From positions 744,001 to 808,000 of the forward strand of contig NZ_CP054306.1 of assembly GCF_018282115.1 (NCBI RefSeq): a stretch of 64,000 nt of DNA, in the 5' to 3' direction. The DNA is from Synechocystis sp. PCC 7338 (lineage in GTDB: Bacteria > Cyanobacteriota > Cyanobacteriia > Cyanobacteriales > Microcystaceae). This document shows positions 18,436 to 27,118 of this stretch, one piece after another. The notes beneath the pieces were generated by a model, which saw only the letters and a list, made by a program, of their open reading frames with translations, searched no databases and was not told the origin of the DNA. Every line of letters begins with the position of its first letter. Positions within the stretch are counted from its first letter, which is position 1. Position numbers and translations under genes: made by a program.

Positions 18436-19227
18436 TAAATAGGTAGTCCAGATTAAATCCCTTGAAAACGGTGAAACTCTGCATTCCATTTCTAAAAATG
18501 CTTGTTGTCATCAAAAGAAATTAAACAAGATGACAAATGGACAGCAAAACCTGTACAAAGTGTCACAAAACCAAACCAATCTTTGAGTTTCATAGAGATG
18601 CTAGGCTAAAGACCGGATTTACTTCCAGATGTAAAGTTTGTACTTGTGAATACAAGCGAGCGTACTACGAATCTGAAGAAGGTAAAGCAAAGGTTAAGGC
18701 TTACAATCAAAGGAATGCAAAGAGAAGATCAGAATATAGCAGACTCTATTCCCAAAAATATCGGGACTCTCAATTCAAGAATCAGCGCAAACTTGAATTT
18801 TGTCTTTATAAAGGAGGATTTTGTTCTGAGTGTGGTTTTGAGGCGACAGAAGACACAATTGCTGCCTTTGACTTTCATCACATTAACCCATCTGAAAAGG
18901 AATATACACCTTCGGATATGTTGATGTTGAGGAAAGATAAAGTTTTTAAAGAATTGGATAAGTGTGTACTTTTATGCTCCAACTCTCATAGAATTTTGCA
19001 CCACAGACAATACCGTGCCAAGCTGCTGGAAAAACAGCAGAAGGTGTAGAGACTATCGAAAGGCAAACATCAATTGTTTGACCAAGTAGAGTAGGCAGTA
19101 AGCCATTGACTGTCGAAGCGGGGGACTCCTTAATTATAAGGATGATGATATAGTCCGATCCCTATGGCGACATGGGGCAGCTTGAATAAAGCGGATTAGG
19201 TGTAGCGACCCTAATTGAACAGGAATG
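18436..19227 (+). ncRNA. Group I self-splicing intron in nrdB
   Basis: A 792-nt intron defined by pairing rather than by search. The exon 1 end CTGGAT pairs with GTCCAG at 18445-18450 (P1), leaving the canonical U-G wobble at the 5' splice site. AGGT (18441-18444) pairs with ACCT, the first bases of exon 2 (P10). The intron ends with the required G at 19227. A group I S-like element GATATAGTCC lies around 19147-19157 and pairs with GAGACTAT just after the endonuclease ORF (P7). ACGGTGAAACTC near 18466 looks like P4/P5 core. The predicted splice restores R2 exactly. The intron contains an HNH endonuclease gene and no HIP1 site. Confidence 0.9.
18537..19049 (+). CDS. Intron-encoded HNH homing endonuclease
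   Basis: A protein of 170 residues. It has an N-terminal zinc-finger-like region (CTKCHKTKP, then CKVCTCEYKRAYY), a basic linker, and a C-terminal HNH nuclease: CSECG, DFHHINPSEKEY and LCSNSHRILHH. Such enzymes cut intronless alleles of the host gene to copy the intron into them. Its last codons overlap the predicted ribozyme core (ACCGTGCCAAGC) and its stop TAG is directly followed by the P7 strand GAGACTAT. Its AT-rich codon use differs from nrdB. Confidence 0.85.
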   Translation: MDSKTCTKCHKTKPIFEFHRDARLKTGFTSRCKVCTCEYKRAYYESEEGKAKVKAYNQRNAKRRSEYSRLYSQKYRDSQFKNQRKLEFCLYKGGFCSECGFEATEDTIAAFDFHHINPSEKEYTPSDMLMLRKDKVFKELDKCVLLCSNSHRILHHRQYRAKLLEKQQKV

Positions 19228-20107
19228 ACCTCAAAGACTAGATATTACCCAGGATGTTACAGATTACTGGAACTTAACTAACGAAGAACGGTATGCTTTC
19301 GACGGGATTTTGTCTTATTTGACCTTTCTAGATTCTGTCCAAACTTGTAACATTCCCCATTTGAAAAGTAGCGTTACCGCTCCAGAAATTAGCCTTTGTA
19401 TGGCGGAGCAAATTTCCCAGGAGGGCATGCACAACCAGAGCTACCAGTACATGATCGAGACGATTATTCCCACAGAAAAGCGGGATACAGTGTACGAATT
19501 TTGGCGCACAGACCGGGTGTTAAAAGAACGGTGCGAGTACATCGCCATGCTCTACCAAAAATATGTCGATCATCCCACCCAGGAAAATTATTTTGTCGCC
19601 TTAATGGCGGACTATTTGTTGGAAGGATTATATTTCTACAATGGTTTCATTTACTTTTACAATCTGGCTTCCCGCATGTTAATGCCCGGTTCCGCCGACA
19701 TTTTTAAAATGATCAACCGGGATGAGTTGAGCCACGTGCGTCTCTACCAAAAGCTAATTCCCGAAGCGATGCAGGTATTCACCCACTCCACAGATCAAAT
19801 TTATGAAATGTTTGATAAGGCGGTGGAGTTTGAATGTCGTTGGACTAACCATATTGTGGGCAATAATATCCTCGGCATTACAGAATCTAGTACGGAACAG
19901 TACACCAAATACCTGGCTAACAGCCGTCTACGGGCGATCGGTTTGGATCCTCTTTACACTGAACCCCGCTATGGCAAAAGTCCCTACACCCACTTGGAAC
20001 GCTTTTCCGATACGAAAAAAGAGGCCCACACTAAGGCGAATTTCTTTGAAGCAACGGTGACTAGCTATGTGATGTCTTCTGGGGTAGCTGGTTGGGATGA
20101 AATCTAG
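19228..20107 (+). CDS. nrdB: Ribonucleotide reductase beta subunit (R2), exon 2
   Basis: Exon 2 starts with the third base of the split Ile codon followed by CCT (Pro). It encodes the four-helix R2 core. The metal-site patterns are present: Asp in FLDSVQ, Glu and His in PEISLCMAEQISQEGMHNQ, Glu in YLLEGLYFY, and Glu-His in DELSHV, with a Tyr next to the site in NQSYQY. With exon 1 the product is 355 residues, a normal R2 length, so the gene should be functional if the intron splices. Taken alone, the first possible start in this frame is at 19310, which would omit conserved sequence. Confidence 0.93.
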
Positions 20108-20316
20108 TTGGGTTCTGGTGGTCTCCCCAAATGCTTCGACTTTTGGGGCAAAACAGATGCCTGAAATATTGCTAGAGAGTTTACGTAAGCGACAGCCTGC
20201 TTGATAAGTTTGGTGGTTGATTTGGGAAATCCGCACTGTATTGCTTGCAATCAGTCTCGGGAGGATGTCAGCAATTCGTTAAATTCTAGCGACAAATTAA
20301 GAGATATCCCCTCTAG

Positions 20317-20335
20317 CCCCCCTTCTCAAGGGGGG
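20317..20335. repeat. Perfect 8-bp C8/G8-type hairpin (dispersed repeat)
   Basis: CCCCCCTT (20317-20324), loop CTC, AAGGGGGG (20328-20335). It lies between nrdB and carbamate kinase, which converge, so it could act as a bidirectional terminator. The same hairpin with loop ATC occurs at 28420-28438. The rest of 20108-20401 shows no gene. Confidence 0.7.
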
Positions 20336-20401
20336 AAGCCGATGGACAGGAGGACATGATAATACTTATCTATTATTTTGAGATTTGGTATTAGGAAACT
20401 G

Positions 20402-21349
20402 CTATTTTTTTTCCTCGGTAATCTGGGGCATCACCACTGTCCCTGCTTTTAGATCAATAATTTCTAGGGCTTGGTCGAGTTTGCCAATGCCACACCACTG
20501 TCCAGTGCTTTCCACAAAGCGACAGGCCGCTTCCACCTTTGGCCCCATGGAACCCTCCGCAAAACGGTAACGGCGCAGATTTTTCGGAGTAGTTTGGTCA
20601 AAACGGTGGGCGTAGTTAGTACTCCAGTTTTTGTACACGCCATCGGTATCGGTGAGGAGTAGTAACCCTTGGGCTTGGAGATTTTTGGCCAACAGAGCGG
20701 CGGCCAAGTCTTTGTCAATCACAGCTTCTACCCCCTGCATTCCCCCAGCTTCATCCACCACAATGGGAATGCCCCCGCCCCCGGCACAGACCACCAGAGC
20801 ACCACTGTTGACCAACAATTGGATGGTGGGTAGTTCGATGATCCGTTGTGGTTCCGGAGAAGCCACCACCCGACGATAACCTTGGCCGTCAGCGGCGATC
20901 GCCCAACCCATTTCCTGCACTAACTGTTGCGCTTGCTCCAGGGGATAAACCGGGCCAATGGGCTTAGTGGGTTTAAGAAAAGCAGGATCCTGGGGATCAA
21001 CAGTGATTTGGGTCAATAACGTCACCACATCTCGACTCGGTAACTGGTTCCGTAATTCCTGCTCCAATAGATAACCGATCATGCCTTCGGTTTCCGCCCC
21101 TAAAACGTCTAGGGGGTAGGGCTTACAGGATTTTTCACATTCCCCTTGCAGGGCCAGTAAACCGACCTGGGGGCCATTGCCATGGGTGACTACTACGGAA
21201 TATTTTTGCACCACTTTGGCGATCGCCAGAGCCGCGATATGAATGTTAGCTTTCTGAATTTCCACTTCCGGAGGTTGGCCCCTCTGCAACAGGGCATTAC
21301 CCCCCAAAGCAATGACAATGGGTCTGGGGTTTTGGTTAGGAGAATTCAT
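20402..21349 (-). CDS. arcC: Carbamate kinase
   Basis: A protein of 315 residues of the amino acid kinase fold. It has IALGGNALLQRGQPP at the N-terminus, VVTHGNGPQVGLLALQ, an AEGSMGPKVEAACRFVE region and CAGGGGIPIV. It interconverts carbamoyl phosphate plus ADP with carbamate plus ATP. Its start overlaps the end of the upstream P-loop protein gene by 14 bases, indicating translational coupling. There is no arginine deiminase gene nearby, so the metabolic direction is unclear. Confidence 0.92.
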   Translation of the reverse strand: MNSPNQNPRPIVIALGGNALLQRGQPPEVEIQKANIHIAALAIAKVVQKYSVVVTHGNGPQVGLLALQGECEKSCKPYPLDVLGAETEGMIGYLLEQELRNQLPSRDVVTLLTQITVDPQDPAFLKPTKPIGPVYPLEQAQQLVQEMGWAIAADGQGYRRVVASPEPQRIIELPTIQLLVNSGALVVCAGGGGIPIVVDEAGGMQGVEAVIDKDLAAALLAKNLQAQGLLLLTDTDGVYKNWSTNYAHRFDQTTPKNLRRYRFAEGSMGPKVEAACRFVESTGQWCGIGKLDQALEIIDLKAGTVVMPQITEEKK

Positions 21350-22709
21350 GGATTCTGCCCCCTAACCCACGATAGGTTAAAAACAGATCCACAGCGCTGC
21401 CCAATCCCGGTTCTTCTGCTTCAGCGTAATCATAAAAAACCCGCACCAATGGTTTATTCAATGCAATTAAACGACCCAGATCACTGGGAGTGCCGGATAC
21501 CACCACATCCACCGTAGCAGCATTGAGTGTATCGGCCAAAGCTTTTAATTGGGCAGGAAAGTAGCCCATAGCAGGTAAAATTTGGCTCAAATGGGGAAAT
21601 TTAGCGTAAACCGCCGCGATTTCCGGCACAGCATAGGGTCTGGGGTCTACTATTGCAATGTTTTCAATGTCCTTAACTGCCTGGTAGCCTGCACCATAGC
21701 CCATGCCTCCGTGGGTGGTAGTGGGACCGTCTTCCACGACAATGACCCGTTTGCCCCGCAGATCCAAGGGAGGCTCTAGGCGTAATGGCGATCGCCCTGG
21801 AATAATTTTGGCACTGGGGTTCAACTGGGCGATGGAGTCCCGCACCTGGGCAATGTGGGCTGTCGTGGCCACATCGGTTTTTGGAATTAGGACAATATCT
21901 GCCATCCTGAGCGCCGTTTCCCCTGGATGGTATAGGTTCTCATCCCCAGGTCGGAGAGGGTCCACCAACACAATGTGTAAATCTGGTTGCACAAAGGGAA
22001 AATCGTTGTTGCCCCCGTCCCAGAGAATGACATCACTTTCCAAGGAGGCTTTCTCGACAATTAAACCGTAATCCACCCCGGCATAGACCACATGGCCTGC
22101 CAAAATATGGGGTTCGTATTCTTCCCTTTCTTCCACGGTACAGTTTGCCCGGTCTAAATCTTCTAGGGTGGCAAACCTTTGCACCGTCTGCTTTTCTAGA
22201 TTTCCATAGGGCATGGGATGGCGAATGGCGCAGACCCTTAAACCCAGTTGGCGTAAACGTTGGGATAACCAGCGACTCACCTGGGATTTGCCGCAGCCGG
22301 TACGCACCGCCGACACCGCAATCACCGGCACTGTGGCTTTGATCATGGTTTGAGCGGGCCCCAGGAGGACAAAATCCGCTCCGATCGCCAAGGCCCGGGA
22401 GGCGAGATGCATTACCTGTTGGTGGGACACATCGCTGTAGGCAAACACTATCTGATCAACTCGATTTTCCCGGCAAAAATGTTCTAACTCTTCTTCCTCA
22501 ATAATGGGAATGCCCTGGGGATACAGTGCCCCCGCTAAACCAGGCGGATAACGGCGATCGGCAATGCCCACAATCTGGGTGGCAGTGAAAGCCACCACTT
22601 CGTACTGGGAATTATCCCGATAAACTTGATTGAAATTGTGAAAATCCCGCCCTGCAGCCCCTAAAATCACTACTCGCCGACGGTTGTCAGTAATTTCATT
22701 TGTAACCAT
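21336..22709 (-). CDS. P-loop protein of the cyclic 2,3-diphosphoglycerate synthetase-like family
   Basis: A protein of 457 residues. It has an N-terminal NAD-like fold (VVILGAAGRDFHNFN) and a central P-loop (VSAVRTGCGKSQVSRWL), then DVILWDGGNNDFPF and VVEDGPTTTHGGMGYGAG. The pattern matches the GTPase/cyclic 2,3-diphosphoglycerate synthetase-like family, whose bacterial members have no established reaction. It overlaps the carbamate kinase gene by 14 bases, so the two proteins very likely act together, perhaps on carbamoyl or nucleotide phosphates (inference). Start chosen at the ATG at 22709, with an AGGAAAGGGG-type ribosome site upstream. Confidence 0.75.
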   Translation of the reverse strand: MVTNEITDNRRRVVILGAAGRDFHNFNQVYRDNSQYEVVAFTATQIVGIADRRYPPGLAGALYPQGIPIIEEEELEHFCRENRVDQIVFAYSDVSHQQVMHLASRALAIGADFVLLGPAQTMIKATVPVIAVSAVRTGCGKSQVSRWLSQRLRQLGLRVCAIRHPMPYGNLEKQTVQRFATLEDLDRANCTVEEREEYEPHILAGHVVYAGVDYGLIVEKASLESDVILWDGGNNDFPFVQPDLHIVLVDPLRPGDENLYHPGETALRMADIVLIPKTDVATTAHIAQVRDSIAQLNPSAKIIPGRSPLRLEPPLDLRGKRVIVVEDGPTTTHGGMGYGAGYQAVKDIENIAIVDPRPYAVPEIAAVYAKFPHLSQILPAMGYFPAQLKALADTLNAATVDVVVSGTPSDLGRLIALNKPLVRVFYDYAEAEEPGLGSAVDLFLTYRGLGGRIHEFS

Positions 22710-23080
22710 AAACCCCTTTCCTCCGGACAATGGACTACGCCGTCACCATTCCGACCAAGGCAACGTCCGTTTGATTGATGAACTTATCGCGCTCAGACAC
22801 CAGCTCAAAATATGATTAACCGGGCAGTTTTACCGCGTTTTTATCCCTGCTCTGCATTGATCCCCGGTTGCTTTTCTACCTTTTATGATAAACACCAACG
22901 GGATTATCCCCAGAACCCTTGTTACAATACTTTGCCTAGGAAACTTCTCCCCAACCTTGGTTCAGCTCTAAAATTGCCCATTTTGACCAAGAAAAACCGC
23001 TAGGATAGGGCAAATTTAAGACAACCCTAACTTTGTCTTTTACTCAACCTTTTTTAATTTACTCCCCCCACCATTGCACC
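22710..23080. other. Intergenic stretch without recognised gene
   Basis: 371 bases between the divergent P-loop protein gene and the GHL10 gene. The short open frames here lack family resemblance and codon character. It must hold both divergent promoters; I see no clear -35/-10 pair that I would defend. Confidence 0.5.
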
Positions 23081-24535
23081 ATGGCGATCGCCTCAATCTT
23101 TCAAGGGATTTTGCCCTATTACAAGAAACCATTTTGGCGCAATTTCCTTTTAGGTCTGCTGGTAAGTTTGGCGATCGTTCACCCTTTTCCCCTGTTTAGC
23201 CAACTCCAAGCCCAAAACGTCTTTCCAGAAATCCGGGGGGTATGGATCACCAATAACGACACTGTTAGATTTTTAGACGAGGGCCGCACCCAGGAATCCA
23301 TCAACCTGTTGGCGGACTTAAACTTCAACACCATCTACCCCGTAGTCTGGAACTCCGGCTATGTGCTCTACGAAAGCGAATTTGCCAAAAGGGAAGGATT
23401 GCAACCCTTTAGCCCCAGGGGAGATCAAGGTCAGGACGTGCTAGCAGATATCATCGCCAAAGCCCACCGCCGCAATATGTTGGTTTTGCCCTGGTTTGAA
23501 TTTGGCTTTAAGGCTCCCCCGATGTCGGAACTGGTCAAACGCCATCCTTGGTGGTTTACCCAAAAGCGAGATGGCAGTAAAACGTCTGTGAGCGCCGCCG
23601 GAGAAGTGATGTGGATGAATCCTTTTCACCCCCAGGTACAGGCTTTTATTACCCAACTGGTGATGGATGCGGTCAATAAATACGATTTGGACGGAGTTCA
23701 GTTCGACGATCACACCGCCCTGCCCAACGAATTTGGCTATGATAATTACACCGTTTCCTTATACCAACAGGAAATGAAAAAAGCGCCCCCAAGCAACCCC
23801 AAAGATCCAGCCTGGATTCGCTGGCGAGCCGATAAAATTACTGCCTTCATGGTGCAGTTAAATGCTCGCATCAAAGCCGCTAAACCAAACATTCTCCTAT
23901 CCGTTTCCCCCGCCACTTACAACTTGGCTTACAACACTTTTTTGCAGGATTGGTTGGATTGGATCCGCAAAGGCATTGTTGACGAAGTGATAGTTCAGGT
24001 TTACCGTACAAGCTTGCCCAACTTCACCGAACCGATTCAACGCCCCGAATTTCGCGAAGCTAAAACCCTGATTCCCACCGCGGTCGGCATCCTCACTGGA
24101 TTGCCCACTAAGCAAATTTCCATGCCCCTGGTGAATGACAAGGTTTATGCGGCCCGGGCCCAGGGCATGGGGGCTTCTTTTTTCTATTACCAAACCCTCT
24201 GGGACGTTGCACCAGAGGAAAAGGATTATCGTATTCAGTCCTTTCGTCGTCTATTTGCCTCCCCAGCCCCCCGCAGTTTAGCTAGAATTGCCCCGCCCCC
24301 ACCGGCAACCCCTGTTCCTTCTGCTCCCCCCAGCAATCCGCCCCCCACGTCCCAAGGTACCCCTGCCCCTCCTTTGCAGGGCATCCCCATCCCCGTCCAA
24401 ATGCCAGGCGCTCCAGCCCCGGCGAATAACCCCGTGGCTCCTAATCCACCCCCACCAACCCCAGCCCCACAGGAACCGGGGGGATTTGCACCGGAACCGG
24501 TCTTGGACGACTCCATTCCCGTAGATTGGTATTAG
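23081..24535 (+). CDS. Secreted glycoside hydrolase-like 10 (GHL10/DUF187) protein with Pro-rich tail
   Basis: A protein of 484 residues. An N-terminal signal or anchor segment (NFLLGLLVSLAIVHPFPLFS) precedes a TIM-barrel domain of the GHL10 family: EIRGVWITNNDTVRFLD, FNTIYPVVWNSGYVLY, MLVLPWFEFGFK, WMNPFHPQVQAFI, and DGVQFDDH with acidic candidates for catalysis. The last ~90 residues are Pro/Ala-rich and probably disordered or wall-spanning. It likely acts on envelope glycan such as peptidoglycan, which is inference. Start placed at the ATG at 23081; a TTG lies at 23033. Confidence 0.85.
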   Translation: MAIASIFQGILPYYKKPFWRNFLLGLLVSLAIVHPFPLFSQLQAQNVFPEIRGVWITNNDTVRFLDEGRTQESINLLADLNFNTIYPVVWNSGYVLYESEFAKREGLQPFSPRGDQGQDVLADIIAKAHRRNMLVLPWFEFGFKAPPMSELVKRHPWWFTQKRDGSKTSVSAAGEVMWMNPFHPQVQAFITQLVMDAVNKYDLDGVQFDDHTALPNEFGYDNYTVSLYQQEMKKAPPSNPKDPAWIRWRADKITAFMVQLNARIKAAKPNILLSVSPATYNLAYNTFLQDWLDWIRKGIVDEVIVQVYRTSLPNFTEPIQRPEFREAKTLIPTAVGILTGLPTKQISMPLVNDKVYAARAQGMGASFFYYQTLWDVAPEEKDYRIQSFRRLFASPAPRSLARIAPPPPATPVPSAPPSNPPPTSQGTPAPPLQGIPIPVQMPGAPAPANNPVAPNPPPPTPAPQEPGGFAPEPVLDDSIPVDWY

Positions 24536-24591
24536 ATGTCTGGCTACCCATGCTCCATGGCCCTTGCCTCTAGCCCACCCTCTAGCAGTTA

Positions 24592-25896
24592 ATGGAACTG
24601 GGAAAGATCAGTCCGATAACCATAAATTTGCTTAGAACGGTGGAAAACCTTGCTTTGACCGCTTTCTTTCAGGGTATTTTGGGCGCTTCTAGCATGGCCC
24701 TAGGGGCTTTAATTGCTGTGGCTTGGCAACCGGGACGAAAATTTCTAGCGGCGGTGATGGCCTTTGGTAGTGGTACTTTGATGGCGGCGATCGCCTTGGA
24801 AATTGCCAGTGCCGTTTACCGTAGTGCCAATGTGGTGGTTTTGGTGGGGGGATTTTTATTCGGGGGAGTTTTATTTATTAGTTTAAGTAAATACATTGAT
24901 GAACATGGGGGATTTTTACGCAAACCCGCCGTTAGTCGTCGCTATGTGGTGGAACACCAAATTATTGAATCCCATGAGCTGGTGGACCACCTTGCCCATA
25001 GTGAGGTGATGAACGCCTTGCCAGAGGAGGAAAAGCATCAGCTAGCGGCCCTACTGACTCCCCACCACGCCCCACCGGGGGAACCACTCTGCCGAGAAGG
25101 AGACCAGGGGGATTATTTTTATTTGATCGGTGGCGGTGAAGCGGACGTGTATAAGGGGACAACCTGGGTTAATCGACTGAAATCCGGCGATATTTTTGGG
25201 GAAATGTCTTTACTCACTGGGGAGCCCCGATCCGCCACGGTGATGGCCGTCACTCCCATGGAACTGTATCAGTTGGACAAGGAAAATTTTGCCCATATTC
25301 TCAGCCAGTCTCCCCATCTGGCCCTGGCCCTGAGTCGCAAGCTCGCCCGCCGTTTGCAGTTGGCCACGGACTTTGAAGAAATTGTTCCTCCCACAGATAC
25401 GGTTTCGGTGTTGGAACCATTGGCAGAAGGCGATCGCCAGGTGTTGGCCAAATTGGCCCAAAGTTCTGCCCCCATGGCAATTTTGGTGGGCACACTGTTT
25501 GATAACATTCCGGAATCCATGGTGATCGGCATGAATACCCATATCACTCCCTGGGGGGGCGCTTTTTTGTTTGCTGTGTTTATTTCTAATTTTCCCGAAG
25601 CCCTTTCCAGTTCCTTTGGCATGAAGCAGGCCGGCATTTCCAACCGCAGAATTTTAACTCTCTGGTTTGGGGCGGTGGTGGCCAGTGGTCTCATTGCCAT
25701 CGTGGGCTACTCCATTGGCCAGAGTGGCACCCTATTACTGGTGGCCGTGGCCCAGGCGATCGCCGGCGGGGGAATTTTAGCCATGTTGGCCAGCACCATG
25801 ATGCCGGAAGCCTACGAATTAGGGGGCAGTTCCGTGGCCTATGCCACCATTATTGGGTTTTTAGCAGGGTTTCTGATTTCTGCTTCCCATCTATAG
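24592..25896 (+). CDS. Membrane protein with central cyclic-nucleotide-binding domain
   Basis: A protein of 434 residues. It has hydrophobic helices at about residues 20-105, then a soluble cyclic nucleotide-binding domain at about 145-260. Its phosphate-binding cassette FGEMSLLTGEPRSATV includes the Glu and Arg needed for cAMP/cGMP. A second membrane block covers about 300-434. The membrane parts have ZIP-transporter-like features (FDNIPESMVIGM and SNFPEALSSSFGM). This is the arrangement of PCC 6803 Slr0593, described as a cAMP-binding membrane protein. A cAMP-gated metal-ion carrier is a plausible but untested role. Confidence 0.8.
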   Translation: MELGKISPITINLLRTVENLALTAFFQGILGASSMALGALIAVAWQPGRKFLAAVMAFGSGTLMAAIALEIASAVYRSANVVVLVGGFLFGGVLFISLSKYIDEHGGFLRKPAVSRRYVVEHQIIESHELVDHLAHSEVMNALPEEEKHQLAALLTPHHAPPGEPLCREGDQGDYFYLIGGGEADVYKGTTWVNRLKSGDIFGEMSLLTGEPRSATVMAVTPMELYQLDKENFAHILSQSPHLALALSRKLARRLQLATDFEEIVPPTDTVSVLEPLAEGDRQVLAKLAQSSAPMAILVGTLFDNIPESMVIGMNTHITPWGGAFLFAVFISNFPEALSSSFGMKQAGISNRRILTLWFGAVVASGLIAIVGYSIGQSGTLLLVAVAQAIAGGGILAMLASTMMPEAYELGGSSVAYATIIGFLAGFLISASHL

Positions 25897-25915
25897 ATTC
25901 CTTGGGTTCTTTCCC

Positions 25916-26980
25916 CTAAAAATCCCCCTCTTCCCCGTGTTCTTCCGCCCCATCCTCCGTTTCCACCGGAAAAACGGCATTGATCAACGACAATTTTTCC
26001 CGCACCTGTTGGTCGATGGTGGCGGCGATTTCCGGATTTTCCTCTAGATATTTGATGGCATTATCCCGACCCTGGGCGATGTTTTCGCCGTTGTAGCTAT
26101 ACCAAGCCCCTTTGCGGGTAATCACATCACATTTTTCCGCTAGGTCAATGGTGCAACCCATGCGGGAAATGCCCTGGCCAAAGATAATGTCAAATTCAGC
26201 AATGCGGAAGGGGGGAGCCACCTTATTTTTGGCCACTTTTACCTTGGCCCGGATACCGTATTCCCCTTCGGTGCCTTTTTTCAGGGTTTGAATACGGCGA
26301 ATGTCTAAACGGACGGAGGCGTAGAATTTCAACGCATTACCTCCGGTGGTTACTTCAGGACTGCCGTAGGTGACGCCAATTTTTTGTCTTAACTGGTTGA
26401 GGAAAATCACCAAACAGCCCGATCGCCCGATGTTACCAGCAATTTTCCGCATGGCCTTACTCATCAAGCGAGCTTGGGAACCCACCGACGTATCCCCCAT
26501 TTCCCCTTCAATTTCCGCCCGGGGTACCAGGGCCGCCACCGAATCCACCACAATGATATCCACCGCAGTGGAACGCACTAACTGGTCAACAATTTCCAGG
26601 GCCGACTCGCCGTTATCGGGCTGGGCCACTAAGAGGTTATCAATGTCCACCCCCAAGGCTTTGGAATAAACGGGGTCAAGGGCATGTTCTGCATCCACAA
26701 AGGCCGCGACTCCCCCTGCCTGTTGGGTGGCCGCCACCGCATGGAGGGCCAAGGTGGTTTTTCCCGAACTTTCCGGGCCGTAAATTTCCACAATCCTACC
26801 CTTGGGCAACCCCCCTCCCAGGGCCAAATCCAGAGTTAGGGCGCCGGTGGAAATGGTTTCAACCCGCATTTGGGTGGCATCCCCCAAGCGCATAATGGCT
26901 CCCTTGCCGAAGCTCCGCTCAATCTGAGCTAGGGCGGCGTTGAGGGCTTTTTCACGGTCGGAAATATTGGTGCTAGCCAT
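25916..26980 (-). CDS. recA: Recombinase A
   Basis: A protein of 354 residues. It has the Walker A motif GPESSGKT (68-75), the Walker B region [24 protein letters not shown], the L2 region and the acidic C-terminal tail ([15 protein letters not shown]). It forms filaments on single-stranded DNA and drives homologous recombination. The gene converges on the cNMP-binding protein gene with a gap of 19 bases and is divergent from the MacB-like permease gene. Confidence 0.98.
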   Translation of the reverse strand: MASTNISDREKALNAALAQIERSFGKGAIMRLGDATQMRVETISTGALTLDLALGGGLPKGRIVEIYGPESSGKTTLALHAVAATQQAGGVAAFVDAEHALDPVYSKALGVDIDNLLVAQPDNGESALEIVDQLVRSTAVDIIVVDSVAALVPRAEIEGEMGDTSVGSQARLMSKAMRKIAGNIGRSGCLVIFLNQLRQKIGVTYGSPEVTTGGNALKFYASVRLDIRRIQTLKKGTEGEYGIRAKVKVAKNKVAPPFRIAEFDIIFGQGISRMGCTIDLAEKCDVITRKGAWYSYNGENIAQGRDNAIKYLEENPEIAATIDQQVREKLSLINAVFPVETEDGAEEHGEEGDF

Positions 26981-27118
26981 GGATGTATGGGGATTACAGA
27001 AGGAGATTCTATCTTAGATGCTCGGGAGAAAATTCTAACTTAATCCTAGGCCTAGGGGCGGTCAAATTGGGCGAATCGATAAAATAGACTAGCTGAAGAT
27101 CCTAGAACCGAGGTAACG

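Noticed and set aside
22812-23003. Plus-strand frame of 63 codons
   Set aside because: No domain, no ribosome site; protein composition looks random.
24235-24516. Minus-strand Gly-rich frame
   Set aside because: Complement of the Pro-rich tail of the GHL10 protein.
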